A stretch of 64,000 nucleotides of DNA. It comes from Williamsia sterculiae (GTDB lineage Bacteria > Actinomycetota > Actinomycetes > Mycobacteriales > Mycobacteriaceae). The DNA lies in contig NZ_FTNT01000016.1 in NCBI RefSeq assembly GCF_900156495.1, forward strand, positions 28,518-92,517, read 5' to 3'. Position 1 is the stretch's first letter. Each line of letters starts with the position of its first letter. Below the pieces are notes generated by a model. The model was not told where the DNA came from and searched no databases. It saw only the letters and a program-made list of their open reading frames with translations. Shown here piece by piece: positions 50,889 to 58,592 of this stretch. The translations under genes were made by a program, and so were the position numbers.

Positions 50889-51803
50889 TCAGGTGGGGTA
50901 GGTGCCGAGGATCTGGAATTCGTCGAGGTCGGACCAGCTGGCGAGGGTGGCTTGACCGGCGTTGACCGTGTCGGTGAGTTCGATCTGGGCGAGTCGGTCG
51001 ACGAGGTGCACGAGGGTGGGGAGCGCCTCGAAGGCGGCGGGGGTGAAGGAGAAGGACCCGGTGCCGCGTTTCATCGACCGAGCGTCGAGCGGATTCGGCT
51101 GCGATTCCGATCCGGTGACTTGTTCGACTTCGAGCCGACCCCATTCACCGGTGCGGGGGAAGACCCGGTAATGCATGAGGGTGCCGCTGCGCCATGCCGG
51201 GAACTCCGGAACGGGGTTCTTGATCGTCGCGTCGAGGCGGAAGAATTCGGTGCCGCCCCAGCCGACGGTGTAGGTCGTGTCCGCGCCGTTGACGGTTCGG
51301 GTCATGGAGTCGGCGTAGAGCTTGTTCCACCCCAGTTCCTCACGCCCGGAGATGACCGCATCGGCGCAGTCCTCGAAAACCACCAGCGCGAGCCGTCCAG
51401 TGATCTCCCCGCGCTGCGGCGAGTTGTAGGACACCGGCACGCTGATGACGAGCATTTCGTAGCCACGACCGGCCAACCACGGAAGATCCGACAGCGTCAC
51501 GGCCTCGGCGATCAGCAGCGGATCGGTGAGAGTGAAGTCCTTCGGCAACAAGGCCGCGAGTTGCTCGGGATCTTTGGCGCGCATCGCAACCCAGGTCGCC
51601 AGGGTCTTGCCGGGCTGGGAGGGGTAGCCGTCGTTGCTGGCGGGGCGTTGGCGGGGGCCGGGCTGGCGTCCGAACAGTGCCGGCATCCGGGGAATGCCCT
51701 CGAAGGTGGGGTGCCCGGACGCGGCATACCGCGGGGCCGAGGCCTTTTCCGTGCGCAGCCCGAGGGTGCGGAACACAGCCGAGAGGGTCGAGGAGATGTC
51801 CAT
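50889..51803 (-). CDS. Acetoacetate decarboxylase-family protein
   Basis: 304 residues, ATG at 51803 after CGAGCAGGAAGACATC. The ADC-type core has RGEITGRLALVVFEDCADAV, SGREELGWNKLYADS (Lys in the position of the Schiff-base lysine) and GTGSFSFTPAAFEALPTLVH. The first 60 residues are a basic and Pro-rich extension. Members decarboxylate beta-keto acids or act as related hydratases/aldolases. The gene is 26 bases before the SDR start downstream on the same strand, in one operon with the enoyl-reductase-like gene. Confidence 0.75.
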   Translation of the reverse strand: MDISSTLSAVFRTLGLRTEKASAPRYAASGHPTFEGIPRMPALFGRQPGPRQRPASNDGYPSQPGKTLATWVAMRAKDPEQLAALLPKDFTLTDPLLIAEAVTLSDLPWLAGRGYEMLVISVPVSYNSPQRGEITGRLALVVFEDCADAVISGREELGWNKLYADSMTRTVNGADTTYTVGWGGTEFFRLDATIKNPVPEFPAWRSGTLMHYRVFPRTGEWGRLEVEQVTGSESQPNPLDARSMKRGTGSFSFTPAAFEALPTLVHLVDRLAQIELTDTVNAGQATLASWSDLDEFQILGTYPT

Positions 51804-51829
51804 GATGTCTTCCTGCTCGATCGATGGGA

Positions 51830-52696
51830 TTAGGTGCGGCCTTGCTCGCGCGCAACCGCACGCCAGAAGTCGCCGATACCGGAGGCTTTCAAAATGTGAT
51901 CGGTGACGTCGGGGGCGGCGGACTGCAGCGCGTTGAGCAGGAACGGCGGCGTGGCTTGCACGGCGACTTCCGGTGCACGGGAGTCGAGCACGTCGTCGAT
52001 GACGGTGGCGACCTCGCCGATGCTGACGGTGCCGAGCGACCGAGGCACCCGCACAGCCGAGCCTTCGAGCGCGCGATGGGCTTGGCCGCCGCCGGTGACG
52101 ACACCGGGGGCGATGACCGAGACCGCCACGTCGGTGTCGTCGAGCTCGCGCCGCAGCGAGTGGCAGAACGCGATGCTTCCCGCCTTGGCGGCCGCGTAGG
52201 GCGCCTTGACCGGGAGCGGAATCTTGCCGCTCATCGAGGACACGACGATGATGTGGCCGCTGTTGCGTTCGAGCATGCCGGGTAACAGGTCTCGCACCAT
52301 CAACATCGGACTCCGCAGGTGCAGCCCGAGCTGGGTGTCGATCTCTCGCGTCGACACCGTGTGGAAGGCGGCGTTGATCTCCACACCGGCGGAGCTGACG
52401 AACACATCGACTCGACCGAAGGTGTCGATCACGGCTGCTGTCAGCTCGTGCAGCTGGGCATCGTCGAGCACGTCGCCGCTGAACGCGACCGCTTCGGCGC
52501 CGGACCGAGTCAGGTCGGCGGCGAGCGTGTCCACGGCATCGCTGTTGAGGTCTGCCAAGGCAAGTCGAACGCCTCGCGCGGCCAGCCGCCGCGCGGCTTC
52601 CGACCCCAGGGCGCCGGCCGAACCGGTGATCAAGGCGACTCGACCTGTCAAGTCCTGCTTGTCTTTTCGGAAGGGAAACAGGGGTAGGCCGAGCAT
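51830..52696 (-). CDS. Short-chain dehydrogenase/reductase
   Basis: Start ATG 52696 with GAGAAAGGCAGCG in front; the longer frame adds eight residues. 288 residues. Cofactor motif GRVALITGSAGALGSEAARR, then VFVSSAGVEINAAFH, catalytic Ser in IIVVSSMSGKIPLP and the YxxxK in KAPYAAAKAGSIAF. ALADLNSDAV gives an Asp after the second strand, so NAD(H) is likely. It ends with a C-terminal DFWRAVAREQGRT. First gene of the three-gene - strand operon and divergent from a CMD-family gene. Confidence 0.85.
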   Translation of the reverse strand: MLGLPLFPFRKDKQDLTGRVALITGSAGALGSEAARRLAARGVRLALADLNSDAVDTLAADLTRSGAEAVAFSGDVLDDAQLHELTAAVIDTFGRVDVFVSSAGVEINAAFHTVSTREIDTQLGLHLRSPMLMVRDLLPGMLERNSGHIIVVSSMSGKIPLPVKAPYAAAKAGSIAFCHSLRRELDDTDVAVSVIAPGVVTGGGQAHRALEGSAVRVPRSLGTVSIGEVATVIDDVLDSRAPEVAVQATPPFLLNALQSAAPDVTDHILKASGIGDFWRAVAREQGRT

Positions 52697-52725
52697 CGCG
52701 CTGCCTTTCTCTTCGACCATGCTAC

Positions 52726-52758
52726 TTTACAGACCATAACATACACAGTGTAAACTAG
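52726..52758. promoter_or_regulatory. Divergent promoter/operator with TTTACA..TGTAAA and GTAAACTAG
   Basis: TTTACA (52726-52731) and TGTAAA (52749-52754) form a spaced inverted repeat; TACAGAC resembles half of the palindrome at 56421-56449. GTAAACTAG (52750-52758) is also present at 57464-57472 before the TetR gene and, as GTAAACTA, before the BVMO gene. Candidate TetR-controlled site. Confidence 0.5.
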
Positions 52759-52808
52759 ACAAGAAAGAAGCGGCGGCGCGCACGCCCGGAATCGGAGGAG
52801 AGGCCCTC

Positions 52809-53201
52809 ATGACGGAGAACAGCCGCTACGAGCGGGGGTTGGCGAAACTCGCCGAATACACCGCTGCGAACGCCAGCGAGAGCCATTACCGGATCGCCGA
52901 TCGGCTCTCGGCGATCGCCCCCGACATCGGCCGCTACATCATCGAGTTCGCCTATGGCGATATCTATGCGCGGCCGGGGTTGGACAATCAGCAGCGCGCG
53001 TTGGTCACGTTGGCGACGTTGGCGACCCAGGGCACCGAACCGCAGATCGAATTGCATGTCAACACTGCGTTGAGTAGTGGTCTGTCGCCGGATCAGATCG
53101 TGGAGGTGTTCATGCAGTTGATTCCGTACACGGGCTTTCCGCGGGTGCTCAACGCACTCGGCTTGGCGCAGAGGGTTTTCGACGAGCGTGTGCAGTCCTG
53201 A
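52809..53201 (+). CDS. Carboxymuconolactone decarboxylase-family protein
   Basis: 130 residues, ATG at 52809 after GGAGGAGAGGCCCTC. The family features are FAYGDIYARPGLDNQQRALV, the active-site-like stretch EPQIELHVNTALSSGLSPDQ (His) and QLIPYTGFPRVLNALGLAQ. It lacks the CxxC of AhpD, so a decarboxylase/isomerase-type role is more likely than peroxidase. A second member is encoded at 58.1-58.5 kb. Confidence 0.85.
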   Translation: MTENSRYERGLAKLAEYTAANASESHYRIADRLSAIAPDIGRYIIEFAYGDIYARPGLDNQQRALVTLATLATQGTEPQIELHVNTALSSGLSPDQIVEVFMQLIPYTGFPRVLNALGLAQRVFDERVQS

Positions 53202-53246
53202 CGCACCACGCCAAGACGGTGGATGCACCGCCTCGGTGGGTGTGGT

Positions 53247-53723
53247 TCATCGCGTGATGCGGTGCAACAGAAACGGTGCGCCGTTCCTCGGTGCGGCGGG
53301 GATGCCGAAAGTGAGTCCGATCAGGGTCGCTTCGCCGTGGGGCCGGAGTTCGTCGTTGACGTTGCGCCACGGCCAGGGGGCGTGGCGGCGGTAGCTGACC
53401 ACGAGTGCGGGTTGGCCGTCGAGGCGGGACGCGCGGATGCTCGCGGTCATGGGTACGGATTCGGTGATCCGGTCGTCGCGGCGGAGCAGGTTGGTGCCCT
53501 GCAGGGTGGTGTCGTCGGAATTGTGTGGGCGGAAGCGTTTTCCGTACCAGTGCGGCATTCCGGTGGCCGACATCAGCAGCGGCCCGGTCAGCCGCAGGTG
53601 CAGGGGACCGGCGAATTCGGCGCGGTGATCGCCGAGGAGCTGGTCGAGGTCGACGCCGGCGGCGGATCGGAACGCGGCGGTGAGGTCGGCGAGGGAGTGG
53701 TGGTCGAGTCCACGGGTCGGCAT
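53247..53723 (-). CDS. Uncharacterised W-Y-GKRF protein
   Basis: ATG 53723 after GAGGAAAGAACTGACA. 158 residues. SATGMPHWYGKRFRPHNSDD is followed by a strand-rich part: ESVPMTASIRASRLDGQPAL, VVSYRRHAPWPWRNVNDELR and EATLIGLTFGIP. The layout is like the C-terminal domain of the 39997-40653 product (motif MPWQGKRF). Possibly a lipocalin-like binding protein. It overlaps no gene but starts 2 bases after the stop of the frameshifted SDR. Confidence 0.65.
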   Translation of the reverse strand: MPTRGLDHHSLADLTAAFRSAAGVDLDQLLGDHRAEFAGPLHLRLTGPLLMSATGMPHWYGKRFRPHNSDDTTLQGTNLLRRDDRITESVPMTASIRASRLDGQPALVVSYRRHAPWPWRNVNDELRPHGEATLIGLTFGIPAAPRNGAPFLLHRITR

Positions 53724-53725
53724 TG

Positions 53726-54524
53726 TCAGTTCTTTCCTCGGTGGGCGCCGGTGCGGGCGGTGAGCCAGGCGACGGGTCCGGGCAGCGCCCGGGTGACGGG
53801 GTGCAGGATGTTCCACCGCCACGGCACGAACGTGTCGGTGCTGTCGTGGCGCAGGCTCGCCACGATCGCCTCGGCGACCTCACTGGGGGTGACCGAGCCG
53901 AGCAGCTGTTCTGCGGTGGGGATGCGTTCGGACGCGCCAGGATTGGCGTCGAAGTAGGGCTGTGGACGCGGCTGGGGTGACCTGTCCGACGACGAGTCCG
54001 GTGCCGCGGAGGTCTTGGCGCAGGGCGTCGGTGAGCCCGCGCACGGCGTAGCGAGCCGCGGCGTAGCCCACTGCTCCCGGCCACGGCATCCAGGCGACGG
54101 GGGAGTTGACCATGACGATGGTGCCCGAGCCGCGGTCGAGCATTTCCTCGATGAACACGCGTGTGGTGAAGAAACTCGCGAAGTAGGGGGCGTTCATCAT
54201 GTCGACGGCTTCCTCCAGCGAGGTTTCCTCGATCCGCAGGAATCGGCCGGCGCCGGCGTTGTTGACGATGGCGTCGGGGACGCCGAGGTCGGTGAGGACG
54301 CGGCTGCGTAGTTGTCGGGCACCGTCGGGGGTGCCGAGATCGGCGGTGTAGGCCCAGGCGTGGTGCCCGTGCTCGCGTAGCTCTCCGGCGGTGGTGTCGA
54401 CGAGTTCGGCGCGTCGGGCCACCAGCACGACCCGGGCGCCGGCGGCGGCGAGAGCCCGCGCGGTGTGCTCACCGATACCCGAGGATGCTCCGGTCACGAG
54501 GATCAGGCTGTTCCGGATTTTCAC
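53726..54524 (-). pseudogene. Short-chain dehydrogenase with a frameshift
   Basis: The first frame (from ATG 54524) has LVTGASSGIGEHTARAL, AIVNNAGAGRF, catalytic MVNSPVAWMPWPG and AVGYAAARYAVRGL, then loses sense after QVTPAAST. In the next frame it continues YFDANPGASERIPTAEQLLG, SVTPSEVAEAIVASLRHDST and ends with RTGAHRGKN at the stop 53726-53728. The total of 799 bases is one more than a multiple of three. The run GGG at 53957-53959 is the likely place of a one-base insertion. Intact it would encode about 265 residues. A read error cannot be excluded. Confidence 0.8.
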
Positions 54525-56299
54525 AAGCCCGCCTCACCCAGGTCGAGTTCGAGCAGGTCTCGGCACCTGGGGCTGGCCAGATACAGGCGGCCACCGGTTT
54601 CGACGACTCCGGTGGCGGTGTGGAAGTTCGGGTGGGTGCCGTGGATCTCGTCGACGGTGTGACCGTCGGGGTCGATGGCGATCGCCCACACGGTTTTCTC
54701 CGGCTCGGGCTGCAGCGAATCCGGGATGTTCCACACGAGTTTGCGCACGATCCCCGGCATGGTGGCCAACCGGTCCAGTGCGGGGTTGCGGGGATTGGTC
54801 AGCGGGAACCAGCACCGCCCCCCGGTGAACCGGGACAGGTTGTCGGGGAAGCCCGGCAGGTTCGCCCGGACCGGGACGGTCCGGCCCTGCTGTTCACCGG
54901 TCAGGCACAGTTTGCTGATCGAGTACGCCCCGGTCTCGACGTAGAGCAGCCCGGTGCGGTCCGGGGTGAGGGCGAGTCCGTTGGCGAAATGCAGCCCGTC
55001 CTTGACCACACTCACCGTGCCGTCGGGGTCACGGCGGAACAGCCGGCCGGAGGGGCGATGTTCGAGCAGCGCACCGAGATAGTGTTCGAAGTCGAATCGG
55101 TTGGTGGATTCGGTGAACCAGATCGCGCCGTCGTCGTCGACGACAGCGTTGGAGCAGAACCGCAGGGGAGTGTCGTCGACGTAGTGCACCAATGTCTGCA
55201 CCGCGCCGCTGGCCGGGTCGACGGCCAACAGTCCGCGGTGCGCGTCGCAGACCAGCACCCGCCCGTCGGGCATCAGTTCCAATCCGAGCGGTCGGCCACC
55301 GGTGTCGGCGACGACCTTCGGTGTTTCCGAGTCCGGGTGGAACGCGACGATCGCGCCGCCTTCGAGCCCGCATACGAGGCGTCCGTCGCGGTCGACGATG
55401 ACATCCTCGGGCCGGCCGGGGTCCGGGAGTTCGATCACACGACCGGGTGGGAGGTCACCGGCCGCGGGCTGCGGCGGGGCCGGGGGCAGCTTGCGGTGCA
55501 CCGGATCCAGACCCGGTTTCGCCTCGGGACGCAGCTGCGGCAGAGTCGGGCGTCCGTGTTCACGGTAGATATAGGTCGTCGCGACCGGATAGGCGTGGAT
55601 CGCGGCCACCGTGTCGGTGAGCCGCGGACCGAGGGCGGCGACCTCGGTGGAGTTCAACGCTGCGTGCAGCGTGGCGTGGTCGGTGGCACCCACCACGACG
55701 ACGCCGTGGAACTGCGATGCGGTGGGGTAGTCGTGCGCGACGTCGGGACTGTTCCACATCCATTTCGTGAAGGGTTGGAACACTTGCGCCCGGGTCTCGG
55801 TGACACCCGCCGCCGCGGCCAGCGTCGGTCCGATCCGGTCGAGAACGGTGCTCGCGAACGCCGAGCCGGACGCACCGGGTCGCCGGCGCAGCAAGATCAC
55901 CGCCCGGCATCCGGTGTCGGCGCTGGCGGTGTCGTACCAGCGCCCGCCCCACGGCAGGGTGGCGTGCAGCAGGGTCCGGGAGAACACGTTGCGCTCGTCG
56001 CGCTGCACAACTGGGTTGTAGGTGAGGCTTTTCAGGTTCGACAGCGGACCGTCGAACCACACCTCGGGCGTGCCGTCGAGGCGACGGTCGACCGGAATGG
56101 TGGTCTCCGCTCCGTCGACGGCGGGCCACAATCCGGTCGCTTCGGCGGGGAAATGATGCTGGCGGTATTCCCGGAAGCCCGGGGTGCGAGCAACGAGCTG
56201 GGAATGCGGTCCGCGCCAGTACTCCATCGACGCAGCTCGTGGCCGGTCGCTGCGTACCCACACGAGGACCAACGCGCCGGTCATCTTTCGGGTGGTCAT
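54521..56299 (-). CDS. EthD-like / SMP-30-type fusion protein
   Basis: ATG at 56299 after AGGAGCATCACGTC. 592 residues. The N-terminal 220 residues contain two EthD-like halves: MEYWRGPHSQLVARTPGFRE with later HFPAEATGLWPAVDG, and a second with PFTKWMWNSPDVAHDYPTAS. The C-terminal 370 residues are a six-bladed propeller of the SMP-30/strictosidine-synthase/gluconolactonase group: PEDVIVDRDGRLVCGLEGGA, DGRVLVCDAHRGLLAVDP, CSNAVVDDDGAIWFTEST, GLHFANGLALTPDRT. Such propellers hydrolyse lactones. The fusion is unusual. It starts the operon with the SDR (ATGA overlap at 54521). Confidence 0.8.
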   Translation of the reverse strand: MTTRKMTGALVLVWVRSDRPRAASMEYWRGPHSQLVARTPGFREYRQHHFPAEATGLWPAVDGAETTIPVDRRLDGTPEVWFDGPLSNLKSLTYNPVVQRDERNVFSRTLLHATLPWGGRWYDTASADTGCRAVILLRRRPGASGSAFASTVLDRIGPTLAAAAGVTETRAQVFQPFTKWMWNSPDVAHDYPTASQFHGVVVVGATDHATLHAALNSTEVAALGPRLTDTVAAIHAYPVATTYIYREHGRPTLPQLRPEAKPGLDPVHRKLPPAPPQPAAGDLPPGRVIELPDPGRPEDVIVDRDGRLVCGLEGGAIVAFHPDSETPKVVADTGGRPLGLELMPDGRVLVCDAHRGLLAVDPASGAVQTLVHYVDDTPLRFCSNAVVDDDGAIWFTESTNRFDFEHYLGALLEHRPSGRLFRRDPDGTVSVVKDGLHFANGLALTPDRTGLLYVETGAYSISKLCLTGEQQGRTVPVRANLPGFPDNLSRFTGGRCWFPLTNPRNPALDRLATMPGIVRKLVWNIPDSLQPEPEKTVWAIAIDPDGHTVDEIHGTHPNFHTATGVVETGGRLYLASPRCRDLLELDLGEAGL

Positions 56300-56537
56300 G
56301 ACGTGATGCTCCTGTTCCATTGCGAGACGAATCGGCATGCGGGTGATCGAGTTTTCGACGGCGCCACGCTCGACGAGCCATGGGTCCTTCTGTCGCCCTC
56401 AGCGACCATCGCATTGCTGTTATACAGACTGTAGGTTACAGTCTGTATAGAACGCAAGGGTCGATGCGGTCGACGACGACAAACGGAGTTGTCATCGAAG
56501 CGACGTCGACCGAGTCGCTGTCGACTGGAGGTTTGTC
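56300..56537. other. Divergent promoter region with palindrome
   Basis: About 240 bases between the fusion gene and an SDR. It contains the 29-bp inverted repeat described at 56421-56449. No other feature seen. Confidence 0.6.
56421..56449. promoter_or_regulatory. Operator: 13-bp perfect inverted repeat
   Basis: TATACAGACTGTA is repeated as its exact complement TACAGTCTGTATA after GGT. Such size and symmetry is typical of TetR-family operators. It lies between two divergent genes of the island, and the TetR gene is 1 kb away on the same side. Highest-quality operator of the island. Confidence 0.75.
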
Positions 56538-57443
56538 ATGGCTGGATACGGCGTCAGCGGACGCGTCGTCGTCGTCACCGGTGCCGCGGGGGGCCTCGGG
56601 AAGGTACTGGCGGCCGAGCTGATCGCGCGCGGCGCACGGGTGGCCTTGCTCGGGCGCAACGAGGCCGCCGTCGCGACGCTGGCTGCGGAACTGGGCGCGC
56701 CGTCCATCGTGCGCAGTTTTCGCGCGGACGTGCAGGACCTCGCCAGTCTCGACCGTGCGTTTTCCGCCGTCGCCGACGACTTCGGCGGGATCGACGTGGT
56801 CGTCGCCAACGCCGGTGTCGCCGATCCGACCGAGCGCATCGCCGATCTCGACCCACACTCCTGGGAACGCACCGTCGACATCAACCTCAACGGAACGTTC
56901 CGCACCATGCGAGCCGCTCTGCCGCACGTCACGGCGCGGCAGGGCTACCTGCTCGCGATCTCCTCGATGGCGGCGTTCGTGCACGCGCCGCTGCAGGGCG
57001 CCTACACCGCCACCAAAGCCGGCGTGTGGGCCTTCTGCGACACCCTGAGACTCGAAGTCGCCGCCGACGGCGTCGGCGTCGGCAGCGCACACCCGACCTT
57101 CTTCGAAACCCCGATGACCGATGCGGTGACCGCCGATCCTGCGGCCGCGCGACTGTGGCGCCAACACCGACCGCTGCTGTGGCGATTCGCCCCGATCGAC
57201 GACGTGGTCGCCGACATCATCGACGGCATCGAGCACCGCGCCGCGCACATCGCCAGCCCCCGACGCAACCTGCCAGGAATCCTCGCGGCGGGAACCCTGC
57301 AAACAATCGCCGAACGCATCGGATTCCCCGGCAACGCCATTGCCGAGGCCGTCACCATCGCCCGACGCAGCGCAATCACCCGACGCAACACGACACGACC
57401 CGATCAGGATGCCCAGCCCGGTATCACCGACGATCCACGCTGA
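56538..57443 (+). CDS. Short-chain dehydrogenase/reductase
   Basis: 301 residues, ATG at 56538 preceded by TGGAGGTTTGTC. Motifs: VVVVTGAAGGLGKVLAAEL, VVVANAGVADPTERI, Ser in LAISSMAAFVHAPL and YTATKAGVWAF (Y-x-x-x-K). VALLGRNEAA suggests NADP preference (Arg after the second strand). A long Arg-rich C-terminal tail of about 40 residues follows the helix AEAVTIARRSA. The TetR gene follows 52 bases later, so one transcript is possible. Confidence 0.85.
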   Translation: MAGYGVSGRVVVVTGAAGGLGKVLAAELIARGARVALLGRNEAAVATLAAELGAPSIVRSFRADVQDLASLDRAFSAVADDFGGIDVVVANAGVADPTERIADLDPHSWERTVDINLNGTFRTMRAALPHVTARQGYLLAISSMAAFVHAPLQGAYTATKAGVWAFCDTLRLEVAADGVGVGSAHPTFFETPMTDAVTADPAAARLWRQHRPLLWRFAPIDDVVADIIDGIEHRAAHIASPRRNLPGILAAGTLQTIAERIGFPGNAIAEAVTIARRSAITRRNTTRPDQDAQPGITDDPR

Positions 57444-57446
57444 GCC

Positions 57447-57472
57447 TTAACAAGTTACAGCGAGTAAACTAG
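57447..57472. promoter_or_regulatory. Candidate TetR autoregulatory site
   Basis: TTAACAAGTTACAGCGAGTA contains TTACAG, as in the 56421 operator, and runs into GTAAACTAG (57464-57472), shared exactly with 52750-52758. It directly precedes the TetR gene. Confidence 0.45.
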
Positions 57473-57495
57473 TGAGCATGCGCCAGGAGGAGTCG

Positions 57496-58152
57496 ATGAC
57501 AACCGCCGGACTAGCCGACGAGTCCCCGCCTCCACGGCGACGACGGTTGACCGCCGAAGCCCGCGAACAGCAACTCCTCGACGTCGCCGAGACACTCTTC
57601 GCCGAACGCGGACTCGAAGGCGTCACCATGGAAGACATCGCGCGTGCAGCAGGAGTGACCCGACCCATCGTCTACCAGCACCACGGCTCGCGTGACGGAA
57701 TCTTTCTCGCCTGCGTCAGCAGGGCACGCACCGAATTCGAAGCCGTTCTCCGGCAACGCATCGACACCGCGCCCGACGATCTCGCCGCGAAGATCGAGGC
57801 CGGCGGCGCCCCCTACTTCGAACTGATCAAACGCGACCCGCGGCGCTGGTCGCTGCTCTACACCACCTCGGCGAGCATGGAGGGACAGGTCGCCGAGGCA
57901 CTGCAGGCCATGCGGGCGCGCACCATCGCCCAGATCGCCGCGATCGCACGCGAATTCGCGCCCCACATGCCGGCCGAATCGTTGAACGCTTTCGCCTACG
58001 CCGTATCCGGAATCGGCGAACAGCTCGGACGGTGGTGGCTGCGTAATCCACGCGTCTCGAAAACCAAAGTCCTGAACCATTACCGCACCTTCGTGCAAGC
58101 AATCGCGGTCGCGATGCTCGCCGACCATCAACCGCCGAAAGCACCGCAATGA
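57496..58152 (+). CDS. TetR-family regulator of the catabolic island
   Basis: The start chosen is ATG 57496, since CAGGAGGAGTCG precedes it; GTG 57472 has none. 218 residues. HTH: RRLTAEAREQQLLDVAETLF, AERGLEGVTMEDIARAAGVT then RPIVYQHHGSRDGIFLACV, a standard TetR domain. The ligand part is helical. Its stop overlaps the next gene (ATGA). It is the only TetR gene here and the palindromes at 52.7, 56.4 and 57.4 kb are the natural targets. Confidence 0.85.
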   Translation: MTTAGLADESPPPRRRRLTAEAREQQLLDVAETLFAERGLEGVTMEDIARAAGVTRPIVYQHHGSRDGIFLACVSRARTEFEAVLRQRIDTAPDDLAAKIEAGGAPYFELIKRDPRRWSLLYTTSASMEGQVAEALQAMRARTIAQIAAIAREFAPHMPAESLNAFAYAVSGIGEQLGRWWLRNPRVSKTKVLNHYRTFVQAIAVAMLADHQPPKAPQ

Positions 58153-58544
58153 GTAGCAGCATCCCGAGCCACGACCCACTCTCGGCAGGCATGGCCACAC
58201 GCCGAGAAGTGATGGGTGACCACTACGTCGACCAAGCGGTGCAACGATCGGCCGGCACTGAATCCGACACGATCCAACACTTCATCACCGAACACGTCTG
58301 GGACGGCGTCTGGAATCGCCCAGGCCTCGGTCGTCGAGACCGCAGCCTTCTCAATCTCGGCATCCTCACGGCACTCCGCGCCCAAGACGAACTCGTCGGC
58401 CACGTCCGCGGCGCCCTGAACAACGGACTCAGCCGCGAAGAGATCACCGAAGCGATCGTTCACACGGCAGGCTACTGCGGCGCCCCCGCCGCCCTCGCCG
58501 CGATGCGGGCAGCGCAACAAGTATTCGATGCGCAGCAAACATAG
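58149..58544 (+). CDS. Carboxymuconolactone decarboxylase-family protein
   Basis: 131 residues, ATG at 58149 overlapping the TetR stop. Motifs VWNRPGLGRRDRSLLNLGIL, QDELVGHVRGALNNGLSREE (His) and TAGYCGAPAALAAMRAAQQV. It shares the fold with the 52.8-kb member. Together they could act on sequential keto acids or lactones. No CxxC. Confidence 0.85.
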   Translation: MSSSIPSHDPLSAGMATRREVMGDHYVDQAVQRSAGTESDTIQHFITEHVWDGVWNRPGLGRRDRSLLNLGILTALRAQDELVGHVRGALNNGLSREEITEAIVHTAGYCGAPAALAAMRAAQQVFDAQQT

Positions 58545-58592
58545 CCACTCGCGCCGGGCTGCAGTGCCACGCCGCATCACCGAGCACAGTTA

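Noticed and set aside
53149..54084. 311-residue - strand frame overlapping the SDR and its neighbour
   Set aside because: Only the middle part is meaningful as the second half of the frameshifted SDR; the rest is an Arg/Pro-rich shadow.
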